Source: Salinimicrobium xinjiangense DSM 19287 (GTDB lineage Bacteria; Bacteroidota; Bacteroidia; Flavobacteriales; Flavobacteriaceae). Taken from it: a DNA stretch of 64,000 nucleotides. The stretch is from assembly GCF_000423585.1 (NCBI RefSeq), contig NZ_AUIG01000008.1, positions 62,001-126,000 of the forward strand, in the 5' to 3' direction. Made by a program: the position numbers and the translations under genes. Under the pieces are notes generated by a model. It was not told where the DNA came from. It saw nothing but the letters and a program-made list of their open reading frames with translations, and did no database searches. Every line of letters begins with the position of its first letter. The first letter of the stretch is position 1. This document shows, one piece after another, positions 15,139 through 23,453 of the stretch.

Positions 15139-17994
15139 CTATTCCACCTTCGCACTCTCAGGTGGTCCTAAATATGTCTCTTTTTCTTCACCGGTTTTTA
15201 TAAGGATCTTCTGTAGTACAATCCCAGATTCCATTGCCCACACCTTTAAAGTATGATTGCCCGGCTCAAGATTTATTTTGGTCTTTACTTTGGTAACATT
15301 ATTCGCTACAGAAGTATTCCAGTTGTCTTTGGTTTGCTCGTGCATGTTGATCACCTGAGGCTCCCTATCATCTATGGAGAAAGCAAATTTAAGACCTCCC
15401 TGATTTCTGAAATCCAGAGTCGGTGACAAATAAAAAACTACCTCAGCCTCGCCTCTACTTAAGTTATGAAATTTATAGGAAAGATGAGGGCTTTCTTTGG
15501 AGATTTCCTGTTGAACAGGCTCATCCGGAAAAGAAGTCATTGCAGATCCTGTTCTTCCAAGATTGGGAACCAGCTGCCAGCCACTACCATTTTTCTGATA
15601 GTTTTTTGTAAAGTTAGCGGCCTCTATAGAAATATAGCCGTTGCTTTCTACAAAACCCTTAATATCTTCCTTTACAGGATTATTGATTGGCACCTCTACT
15701 GTTATGCCAGCGCCCGTTCCTTTAATCCTGAAGGAGCCTTGACTTTGCCCTTTTGGAGCCTTCTCCCAATTTACACTTACCAAAAGTCTCTTTTGATCTT
15801 CAACAATACCTTTTTCTTCGGAAACCTCTATCCAGGACGATTTCTTCTGAATCTTGTACTGAAAAGGCTTTTGACCTTTATTAAATATCTCCACGTAATA
15901 CTCCTGATCATTAAAGGGATCAAAAACAGGTAAGCTGGTTACGGAAGCATCATCAATTTTCACATTTTTGGAACCCTGTGCCACTACTCCCATTTGGGCC
16001 TTTTCAGGAATATCTATCCTGTGAACTTCGGGCATGTTATTTTGATCGGGCTGTTGCCAGTAGGTATAACCAATGTGGGTTTGGGACATCATGTGATTCC
16101 ATTTGCCATCGGCCAATTCTGTGTGATATTGATCTGTGAGCTCAGCATCTTTATCGAAAAGCTCCTTTGTTTTGACAGCATATTTATTAGCCACTGCCCT
16201 GCCCTGCTCTGCATACAGATTGTTCTTTGCAGCCGAAACATACAACTCATTGAGGTTTGCCGATGCTTTGACAGGAAACAAGACAATCTGGAAATAGGCA
16301 TCTTTATATTCTTCAGGTATCTTTTTGTATATCGCTTCAGCCCGGTTTTCAAGATCCCGGTATTCTTTGACAACCCTCTCAGCTTCATTAAAATGGGTAA
16401 GGCTGTAAGTCTCCGGACTTAGTAATTCCGGTTTTCTACGACTATTGTACTTTGAATAAGTAAGAAGAATATCTGCAATTTCTTCGGAATATTCTTCCGG
16501 CAGCTGTCTCGCAGCCCAATCTTCAGTGTATCCCCTCAAATCCCTCGCTCCAATCTTTGTAGGATCCCAGGCATAGTCCAGAAAGAAGCTGGTGGGATAT
16601 TCCATGGGTTTTATATCTCCCACATTTACGATCCACAGCTCGTCTGCCCCGAATTCGTATGCCAGGTTCATTTGTTCCCAAACCCGGGAGATCTGGTTGG
16701 TATTGATCCATTTGTAATTTCTTGGACCTCCCACGTAATCGTAATGATAATAGATTCCGTAGCCTCCTTCCCGTGGCTTATCTTCAGGATTTGGCAACTT
16801 GCGAATATTCCCCCAGTTATCATCTGCTAATAACAGTGTCACATCATCGGGAACTCTCATTCCCTGATCGTAATAATCCTGAACCTCTTTATATAGTGCC
16901 CAAACCTGCGGAGTTTCTGCTGCCGGTTTTCCGGTCACTTCTGAAATGATTTCCCGCTGGTCTGCTACGATACGTTCCAGGAGCTCAATCGCCGTACCTT
17001 CGGTCATTGGTTCATCGCCGTCACCACGCATTCCAACTGTGACCACACTCTCATAATCCCCCATTCGTGCTATTCCCCCTCTCCAGAACTGCTGAAGCTT
17101 CTCCGGATTCGTATTATAATTCCACTCCCCTTCCCCAAAGCGCCTCCATTCGTCGTGCGCCCGCATTAGAGGTTCATGGTGGGAAGTTCCAATCACCATG
17201 CCGTATTCATCTGCCAGAACCGGGTTCTGAGGATCATCATCGTAAAAAGCTCTTCCCCACATCGCCGGCCACAGGTAGTTGCCCTGCATACGAAGAATGA
17301 GTTCGAATACATGCTCATAGAATCCGCTGGTAAATCCGCCGAAATTCTCTGTTGCCCAGCCTGCAAGAGCCGGGGCTTCATCGTTAATGAATATACCGCG
17401 ATATTTCACTTTTGGAGTGCCCTTTGTATGTGTCCCCGGCTGTACATAAAGAACATCCGATTTTTTTGCAGGAACATCGGCCCAATAATACCAGGGAGAA
17501 ACCCCGATTTCTTTGGAAACATCATACACGCCGAAAATAGTTCCGCGTTTGTCACTTCCCACGATCACCAGTGCCTGTTCCACCCCGGGAAGCGGATCTT
17601 GCACCACCTGGATAGCAAATGTTTCCCACTTTCCTTCTATTTCAGAAACTTTGATCTTATTATTCTGAACCAGTTGGTCAATAAGGCTGCTTTTACCCAA
17701 AGTTCCAATGATGACAGGTGTACCCGTAGAAACTTCAGCAGTGCGGTACAGTTCCGGAAACTTTCCTGTAACCCGCTCTATATCCTTTTGAAGATCTTCG
17801 GCTGCGCGATGAACGCCTTTAAAATCACCCTGGTCGATATAAATTGCAGCAGATTTGTCCGGGGAAACCAATGGGAAATAATCCCCTTTTTGAGAGGTAT
17901 AGATATACGATTCCTGTGCAAAAAGCGACGGACCTATTCCCAGTATAAGTAGAAAAAATATAATTTTACCTGAAGTATTGTTTGGGGGAATCAT
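15139..17994 (-). CDS. GH115 alpha-glucuronidase, secreted
   Basis: A 951-residue exported enzyme of family GH115, which removes (4-O-methyl)glucuronic acid from internal and terminal xylose residues of glucuronoxylan. A signal peptide (IIFFLLILGIGPSLFAQ) is followed by the N-terminal glucuronidase-like domain (AAEDLQKDIERVTGKFPEL, VIVGSDKRGTIFGVYDVSKE, SPWYYWADVPAKK), then the barrel segment KVKYRGIFINDEAP and the FGGFTSGFYEHVFELILRM region typical of the family. The C-terminal ~280 residues are beta-rich, as expected for the GH115 accessory domain. It is sandwiched between GH10 and an aldo/keto reductase in one operon, with only 14 bp to the GH10 stop. Confidence 0.9.
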   Translation of the reverse strand: MIPPNNTSGKIIFFLLILGIGPSLFAQESYIYTSQKGDYFPLVSPDKSAAIYIDQGDFKGVHRAAEDLQKDIERVTGKFPELYRTAEVSTGTPVIIGTLGKSSLIDQLVQNNKIKVSEIEGKWETFAIQVVQDPLPGVEQALVIVGSDKRGTIFGVYDVSKEIGVSPWYYWADVPAKKSDVLYVQPGTHTKGTPKVKYRGIFINDEAPALAGWATENFGGFTSGFYEHVFELILRMQGNYLWPAMWGRAFYDDDPQNPVLADEYGMVIGTSHHEPLMRAHDEWRRFGEGEWNYNTNPEKLQQFWRGGIARMGDYESVVTVGMRGDGDEPMTEGTAIELLERIVADQREIISEVTGKPAAETPQVWALYKEVQDYYDQGMRVPDDVTLLLADDNWGNIRKLPNPEDKPREGGYGIYYHYDYVGGPRNYKWINTNQISRVWEQMNLAYEFGADELWIVNVGDIKPMEYPTSFFLDYAWDPTKIGARDLRGYTEDWAARQLPEEYSEEIADILLTYSKYNSRRKPELLSPETYSLTHFNEAERVVKEYRDLENRAEAIYKKIPEEYKDAYFQIVLFPVKASANLNELYVSAAKNNLYAEQGRAVANKYAVKTKELFDKDAELTDQYHTELADGKWNHMMSQTHIGYTYWQQPDQNNMPEVHRIDIPEKAQMGVVAQGSKNVKIDDASVTSLPVFDPFNDQEYYVEIFNKGQKPFQYKIQKKSSWIEVSEEKGIVEDQKRLLVSVNWEKAPKGQSQGSFRIKGTGAGITVEVPINNPVKEDIKGFVESNGYISIEAANFTKNYQKNGSGWQLVPNLGRTGSAMTSFPDEPVQQEISKESPHLSYKFHNLSRGEAEVVFYLSPTLDFRNQGGLKFAFSIDDREPQVINMHEQTKDNWNTSVANNVTKVKTKINLEPGNHTLKVWAMESGIVLQKILIKTGEEKETYLGPPESAKVE

Positions 17995-18008
17995 CCTTTT
18001 TATTTTAA

Positions 18009-19157
18009 CTATTCTACTTCATTCTCACCCGCAAATTCTACAACTTTGTAATAGGCCTTTTTTCGCTGCATCTCCTCATCAAATAAAAGCGGATAATTCT
18101 TCCTGCCTTCCACCGGATAGTGGTCCAGCCAGGTATACTGGTCTGAAAGATTCCAGAAAGTCACTCCCGTTAAAACATCTTTGTAGTCTCTAAAAACCCT
18201 GAAGAACATTTCATAAGCTTCTATTTGCCGTTGTTCCAGCTCGGGTGTGAATTCATCCACATCCTCCGGTCTTCGCTCGCGCTGTTCTTTTTCCCACGGA
18301 TAGAGAGAAACATCCAGCTCGGTGATCTGAACGTCAAGACCTAAAGAGGAATACATGTCGAGCGCTTTCCTCAACTCCTCTTCTGAAGGACCATAAATCG
18401 ACCAGTGTCCCTGTATCCCTACACCGTCAATCGGCACATCCCGGTCAACAAGCATCTTGAGAAGCTTATAGATGCGATCTCGTTTTTCCGGAATAATGGC
18501 ATTATAGTCATTATAATATAGTTTTGCATCGGGATCAGCTGCACGGGCATACTCAAAAGCTTTAATTAGGAAATCTTCCCCTGCTATTTCATACCACTCA
18601 GAATTTCTCAATAACTCATCAGGATTATCAGCTATGGCTTCGTTGACCACATCCCAGGAATAGATCGTTCCTTTATAGCGGGTAACTACAGAATCTATAT
18701 GGGTTTTCATCCTGCTCAGCAATTCCTCTTTTGTAACTTTGCCTCCATCTTCAGTTTCAAAGATCCAGCCGCCGGTTTGCTGATGCCATACCAGGGCATG
18801 TCCTCTCATTTTGAGATCATTTTCACGTGCAAATTCCGCCATAGCATCTGCATATTCCCAGTTGAAGCGATCTTTCTCGGGGTGAATAGGTCCCATCTTC
18901 ATTACATTTTCGGGAGTTATGCTGTTGAATTCTTTTTTAAGAAGTTCCGCAGATTCCCCTTTTATAGTACCCGGTCCTACTGCAACTCCTATTGGAAAAT
19001 AATCTGAATAATAATCTTTAAGACCTTTTTCCTGTTGTTGTTCTTCTGTAGTTAAAGCTGCCTGTTCTTCATTCCCTGTCTGATTTTTACAACCGGTAAG
19101 GAGAGAAATTGAAAGCAGCAAAAAAGCTGATTTTTTAAGGATTCTTGAATGGATCAT
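18009..19157 (-). CDS. GH10 endo-1,4-beta-xylanase, lipoprotein
   Basis: A 382-residue family GH10 xylanase that cleaves the xylan backbone with retention. The start is ATG 19157, because it begins the lipoprotein signal ending in LLTGC (Cys23); a longer open frame overlaps the uxuA gene. GH10 signatures are visible: MRGHALVWHQQTGGW, the acid/base Glu173 in WDVVNEAI and the nucleophile Glu280 in ITELDVSLY. A Cys followed by KNQ suggests an outer-membrane or periplasm-facing lipoprotein. It lies 7 bp after uxuA and 14 bp before GH115, which suggests it makes short aldouronic acids for its GH67 and GH115 neighbours. Confidence 0.94.
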   Translation of the reverse strand: MIHSRILKKSAFLLLSISLLTGCKNQTGNEEQAALTTEEQQQEKGLKDYYSDYFPIGVAVGPGTIKGESAELLKKEFNSITPENVMKMGPIHPEKDRFNWEYADAMAEFARENDLKMRGHALVWHQQTGGWIFETEDGGKVTKEELLSRMKTHIDSVVTRYKGTIYSWDVVNEAIADNPDELLRNSEWYEIAGEDFLIKAFEYARAADPDAKLYYNDYNAIIPEKRDRIYKLLKMLVDRDVPIDGVGIQGHWSIYGPSEEELRKALDMYSSLGLDVQITELDVSLYPWEKEQRERRPEDVDEFTPELEQRQIEAYEMFFRVFRDYKDVLTGVTFWNLSDQYTWLDHYPVEGRKNYPLLFDEEMQRKKAYYKVVEFAGENEVE

Positions 19158-19164
19158 TTGTTGT

Positions 19165-20325
19165 TTATTTGAGGGTTTCCAGTATTCCGAGTTCGAGTCC
19201 GCGCAACTCGGCAAGACCTTTTAGGCGACCAATAAATGAGTAGCCGACATAATAATTTTTATCTTTTTCCATGGAATGCAAATAGCCATGATCTGGTCGC
19301 ATGGGAAGGGATTTTTGTGCAGATTGCTGCAGCTTCAGGATTCTCTTCATCACCTCTGTCATGGGGACATCACCATCTAAATGATCAGATTCCATAAACA
19401 CCCCTGAAGCTTCTTTTCTTACATTCCGCAGGTGCAAAAAGTGAATCCTGTCACTGAATTTATCAAAGATCTCCAGCACATCATTATTTGGATTCGCACC
19501 CAGTGAACCGGTACAATAGCATAGTCCGTTGGCGTTAGTTGCAACTTTACTGAAAATATACTCGAGATCCTCTTGTTTGCTCACTACTCTTGGGAGGCCT
19601 AAAACAGAAAACGGAGGATCATCGGGATGAATAGCCAGTTTCACGCCGCTTTCTTCTGCCACAGGCGCCACTTCCGAGAGGAAAGAAACAAGATTTTCCC
19701 TTAGATTTTCATCATTGATATGTTGATAGCTATCCAGCAGGTCTTTAATGATCTCAGGAGTAAAATTTTCCTTACTTCCCGGGAGACCAAGCAGGATGCT
19801 TTTGAAAAGTTGCTCTTTTTCTCCTGAGGAAAGCTTTTCCCCAAGCTCCTTTGCTTCAGCAATAGCCGCATCGGAATAATCTTTTTCTACATTCTTCCTT
19901 TTTAGCAGGAAAAGATCGAAAAAAGCAAAGGTTACCGGGTCATATCTCAATACCGTCGCACCTTCCTTATTTTCGAAATAATGATCTGTGCGGACCCAAT
20001 CCAGGATGGGCATAAAGTTGTAGGCAACTACTTCAATTCCGCATTTTCCGATATTTCGCAGGCTGATCTTGTAGTTTTCTATATACTGCTCATAATTTCC
20101 GGATCTCTTTTTTATATCCTCGTGTACCGGAAGGCTTTCTATCACGCTCCATTCGAGCCCGTGGTCTTCAATTTCTGCTTTCCTCTCTAAAATGGCATTT
20201 TCGGTCCAGATTTCTCCGACGGGTATTTCGTGCAGTGCAGTAACAATCCCGGTAATGCCGGCTTGTTTTAGTTCTTTCAGCGAGAGTACATCGTTAGGGC
20301 CGTACCAGCGCATTGTTTGAGTCAT
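19165..20325 (-). CDS. uxuA: D-mannonate dehydratase
   Basis: A 386-residue cytoplasmic enzyme that dehydrates D-mannonate to 2-keto-3-deoxygluconate in glucuronate catabolism. The N-terminus MTQTMRWYGPNDVLSL matches the family start (compare the WRWYGPND segment of the Escherichia coli enzyme), so I place the start at 20325. An in-frame ATG at 20334 adds three residues. The metal-binding segments LAIHPDDPPF, NGLCYCTGSLGANP, FLHLRNV and RPDHGYL are visible. It sits between the SDR and GH10, which ties uronate released by the glucuronidases directly to its breakdown. Confidence 0.95.
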   Translation of the reverse strand: MTQTMRWYGPNDVLSLKELKQAGITGIVTALHEIPVGEIWTENAILERKAEIEDHGLEWSVIESLPVHEDIKKRSGNYEQYIENYKISLRNIGKCGIEVVAYNFMPILDWVRTDHYFENKEGATVLRYDPVTFAFFDLFLLKRKNVEKDYSDAAIAEAKELGEKLSSGEKEQLFKSILLGLPGSKENFTPEIIKDLLDSYQHINDENLRENLVSFLSEVAPVAEESGVKLAIHPDDPPFSVLGLPRVVSKQEDLEYIFSKVATNANGLCYCTGSLGANPNNDVLEIFDKFSDRIHFLHLRNVRKEASGVFMESDHLDGDVPMTEVMKRILKLQQSAQKSLPMRPDHGYLHSMEKDKNYYVGYSFIGRLKGLAELRGLELGILETLK

Positions 20326-20335
20326 TTTATACATC

Positions 20336-21079
20336 TTAAAAGCCTATTGAGTTTCCACCATCTACCGGCAATACAGTTCCGGTAGTAAATTTTGATTCTG
20401 AAGTTGCAAAATAATAAATTGCATCTGCAACATCTGAAGGTTCTCCCAATCTACCCAAAGGAGTTCTTGAGAGCACCCTGTTTTTTCTCTCGGGATCATC
20501 GTTAAAAGCCTTGCTGGACATATTGGTTTTAATGAATCCCGGGGCTACCGCATTCACCCTGATCCCAAACTGCGCCAAATCTACAGCCATCGCACGTGTC
20601 ATTCCATCTATAGCAGTTTTACTGGCCGAATAGGCGATCACCTTCGGGATTCCATATTGAGCAGCCATAGAACTGATATTAATGATACTCCCTGAACCAT
20701 TTTCCTTCATCACCTTTACTACCTCCCTGCTCATGGCAAAAAGAGCCAGCACATTTGTGTGTAAAATGTTCTGGAATTCTTCATTGGTAACTTCGAAGAA
20801 TTCTTTTTTCATGTTGATCCCGGCATTGTTTACCAAGATATCAATTCTTCCTGCTTCCTGAGCGAGTTTCTCAATCGCTGCAGGTATTTCGTCCAGATTA
20901 TTAAGATCGAGAATGAAAGGTATGGCATTTGGCCCTAGTTCTTCGCAGGCTTTCAATGTTTTCTCCTCATTTCGTCCGTTTACATAAGTCTTAATTCCGT
21001 TGTCGCAGAATTTCTTTGCAGTTGCAAATCCTAATCCGGCGTTGGCACCGGTAACAATAGCTGTCAATTTATTTTCCAT
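20336..21079 (-). CDS. SDR oxidoreductase, probable D-mannonate oxidoreductase
   Basis: A 247-residue classical short-chain dehydrogenase. It has the NAD(P)-binding TGANAGLGFATAKKF, NNAGINM, the catalytic Ser in NISSMAA and YSASK, and the PGFIKTNM loop. Bacteroidota often lack the long UxuB and use an SDR to reduce fructuronate to mannonate. Because the gene directly precedes uxuA, with under 15 bp between them, that reaction is the best guess here. A 2-keto-3-deoxygluconate dehydrogenase (KduD-like) role is the main alternative. It is the second gene of the GH67-led operon. Confidence 0.8.
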   Translation of the reverse strand: MENKLTAIVTGANAGLGFATAKKFCDNGIKTYVNGRNEEKTLKACEELGPNAIPFILDLNNLDEIPAAIEKLAQEAGRIDILVNNAGINMKKEFFEVTNEEFQNILHTNVLALFAMSREVVKVMKENGSGSIINISSMAAQYGIPKVIAYSASKTAIDGMTRAMAVDLAQFGIRVNAVAPGFIKTNMSSKAFNDDPERKNRVLSRTPLGRLGEPSDVADAIYYFATSESKFTTGTVLPVDGGNSIGF

Positions 21080-21109
21080 AATTAATTGGGGGTACGTATA
21101 TCGTCTTTT

Positions 21110-23278
21110 TTAATGCCAGGCAGGACTTATGCCGGGAGCATAGGGAAATTTGAGGGACTGGTAATATTCCAGATCATGTTCGGGCTTAGGAATAAAATCT
21201 GGCAATTCCATTTTAGAGAACTGCTGAAAATACAACAGAACCGCGTCCCGCCACCATTTGGCTTCCTTCAGCTGAATTTGCAGCAGCATTTTAGTTTTTT
21301 CAAATTTTTGCCTGTCAACATATTTCTCCATTCTGTTCCAGGTCTCCACCATCTCTTCCACATCCTCAACACCTTCCTGATATTTTAAAGCGAGGTTGTA
21401 CCATAAAGTCTCTCCATTTTCCATCTCGTAATCCCAGGGCACGTGGTGAAACCAAAGCAGGTATTTCTCCGGAGTGGTTTCTATGGAATTGTACTTTTCC
21501 CTGAGGGGTTCGGCATATTGAGCAAGTGCATGGCTACCAGTTTGAGTTCGATCAAATCCAACCCCTACAGAGTCTGCCTTATGGTAATAAACGGGATTCC
21601 ATTCCGGCCGGTCCAAATCACTAACCCAGGGTCCCGGGCCATAGTGATGGCCGGTATCCATGATGTGATGCAGTCCCAGCGGAGTCATATAATTCACCAC
21701 CGCTTCCCGGGATTTTATCATCATATCACTCACCTCCTCTACAAATTCTTCTTCATTGCTAAAGGTCATCTGTAACCATTCCTCTGCAATTTCTTCGGAA
21801 TCCAAATAGGGATCCCAGGCCAATCTCCCAAAGCCATACCAGTTAGCCTGTCCAAAAGGATGTCCTGTCCAGTTTTTTTCTGTTCCTATATTGGCAACTC
21901 CGGCAATTCCGGTTAATTTTTTATTGGATAAAGTACCGTCAATGACTTTTGCAACTGTTGATCCTTCTCCCTTCACATAAGTATCTTCATCAAGTATCTC
22001 TTCAAACATTGTGGGCAGGTACACCAGGTGCGAACTAAATCCCAGATATTCCTGTGTGATTTGGAATTCCATCATCAACGGAGTGTTTGGCATAGCACCG
22101 AACATAGGATGGAAAGGTTCCCGTGGCTGAAAATCTATAGGTCCGTTCTTCACCTGAACCAGCACATTATCATGAAACTGGCCATCAAAAGGCACAAATT
22201 CGGTATACGCCTGTTTCGCCCGATCCTCGGGATCATGTTCTGAATAGACAAAGGCACGCCACATGACAATCCCATTGTGCGGCGCCAAAGCTTCGGCCAT
22301 CATATTTGCTCCATCGACGTGGGATCTTCCGTAGTTATTGGGCCCCGGCTGACCTTCAGAATTAGCTTTAACCAGAAATCCGCCGAAGTCCGGAATTTCA
22401 GCATATATTTCATCGGCTTTATTCTTCCACCATTGCCTTACTTCGGGATCTAATGGATCTGCAGTTTGAAGATCTCCCATTTCCACAGGTGCCGAAAAAC
22501 GCGCTGTTAAATAGACCTGAATCCCATAGGGGCGAAAAACTTCGGCTAAAGCTTTAACTTTTTCAATATAATGTGGAGAAAACACCAGGGAATTTGCATT
22601 CACATTGGTCAACACTGTACCGTTTATTCCTATGGACGCATTTGCGCGTGCGTAGTCGGTATACTGCGGCTTTATAAGGTCCGGAAGGTGATGCCAGTCC
22701 CAAATGGAAAAACCGGCATAACCGCGTTCTACGGTACGATCAAGATTATCCCAGTGATTTAAAACCCGTTTTTGGATCCTTGGAGAATCTACAATATGGA
22801 GATCACTTATATTATTATGTAGCTGAATTTCCCTGATAAACCTGAAAACTCCATACAACAATCCGGCATCAGACTGAGAGGTTATTACCGTTACCGGAGT
22901 GTTCCCAATCCGGATCCTCTTGATAATATAGCCTTCGGAATTGATCTTCGAAAGTTCCAGTTCTAACGAAGGAAGTACATACGGCGGAAGATTTTCTTTT
23001 GTCCCCAGCACAATATCATGCTCTCCAATGGCAACTGATTCCCGAATAGCCTCCTGGAAAAAACCTTCAAAAGCCATTTGCAGTTCTGATACAGCCACCT
23101 TAACAGTTTCCCCGGAACCAAACGGAACAATATTATTGATCTGCCGCAGATATTGACTCCTTATATCTTCTTTTTCAATAGCATCATATTGAAGCCAAAG
23201 ATCATAACCTTTTTGAGCGGAAAGAAAAAATGGGAGAAAGAAAAGAGAAAGATATAGGACTGATTTTTTGTAAACCAT
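21110..23278 (-). CDS. GH67 alpha-glucuronidase, exported
   Basis: A 722-residue family GH67 enzyme, which removes 4-O-methylglucuronate from the non-reducing end of xylo-oligosaccharides. A signal peptide (SVLYLSLFFLPFFLSAQ) points to the periplasm. The catalytic acid is Glu308 in VKANSEGQPGP, and the pair acting as base is Asp382 in NGPIDFQPREP and Glu404 in MEFQITQEYLG. The spacings (74 and 22 residues) are close to those of characterised GH67 enzymes. It is the first gene of a six-gene operon and is divergent from the GH3 beta-xylosidase, sharing a 175-bp control region that contains a palindromic operator. Confidence 0.94.
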   Translation of the reverse strand: MVYKKSVLYLSLFFLPFFLSAQKGYDLWLQYDAIEKEDIRSQYLRQINNIVPFGSGETVKVAVSELQMAFEGFFQEAIRESVAIGEHDIVLGTKENLPPYVLPSLELELSKINSEGYIIKRIRIGNTPVTVITSQSDAGLLYGVFRFIREIQLHNNISDLHIVDSPRIQKRVLNHWDNLDRTVERGYAGFSIWDWHHLPDLIKPQYTDYARANASIGINGTVLTNVNANSLVFSPHYIEKVKALAEVFRPYGIQVYLTARFSAPVEMGDLQTADPLDPEVRQWWKNKADEIYAEIPDFGGFLVKANSEGQPGPNNYGRSHVDGANMMAEALAPHNGIVMWRAFVYSEHDPEDRAKQAYTEFVPFDGQFHDNVLVQVKNGPIDFQPREPFHPMFGAMPNTPLMMEFQITQEYLGFSSHLVYLPTMFEEILDEDTYVKGEGSTVAKVIDGTLSNKKLTGIAGVANIGTEKNWTGHPFGQANWYGFGRLAWDPYLDSEEIAEEWLQMTFSNEEEFVEEVSDMMIKSREAVVNYMTPLGLHHIMDTGHHYGPGPWVSDLDRPEWNPVYYHKADSVGVGFDRTQTGSHALAQYAEPLREKYNSIETTPEKYLLWFHHVPWDYEMENGETLWYNLALKYQEGVEDVEEMVETWNRMEKYVDRQKFEKTKMLLQIQLKEAKWWRDAVLLYFQQFSKMELPDFIPKPEHDLEYYQSLKFPYAPGISPAWH

Positions 23279-23320
23279 ATTGGAGGAATTAGGTGGATAG
23301 AAGTAGTATCATTGGAATGC

Positions 23321-23351
23321 GAAAATTAGAAAAAAAAGCCCTGCCATCAAA
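23321..23351 (-). promoter_or_regulatory. Promoter of the GH67-uxuA-GH10-GH115 operon
   Basis: On the minus strand TTTG (23351-23348), a 19-bp spacer and TAATTTTC (23328-23321) match the Bacteroidota -33/-7 pattern with only the last base of the -7 box off. The operator palindrome lies about 10 bp upstream of the TTTG. Confidence 0.6.
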
Positions 23352-23358
23352 ATATTTT

Positions 23359-23374
23359 ACGCAATCGGTTGCGT
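23359..23374. promoter_or_regulatory. Palindromic operator in the divergent GH67/GH3 promoter region
   Basis: ACGCAATCGGTTGCGT has perfect 6-bp arms (ACGCAA and TTGCGT) around TCGG. It shares the core CAATCGRTTG with sites upstream of lacI and susC. The probable ligand is the LacI-family protein encoded at 26,027-27,091. Binding is inferred. Confidence 0.6.
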
Positions 23375-23384
23375 TTAATTTTAT

Positions 23385-23416
23385 TTTGTTCTTTCTTTGA
23401 TTAGACCATATTTTAA
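23385..23416 (+). promoter_or_regulatory. Candidate promoter of the GH3 beta-xylosidase
   Basis: TTTG (23385-23388), a 20-bp spacer and TATTTTAA (23409-23416) fit the pattern but with a weak -7 box. It begins 10 bp downstream of the operator palindrome. Confidence 0.4.
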
Positions 23417-23453
23417 AGAATGCCTGGGCAGGCAACAAAAAACACCTCATCAC

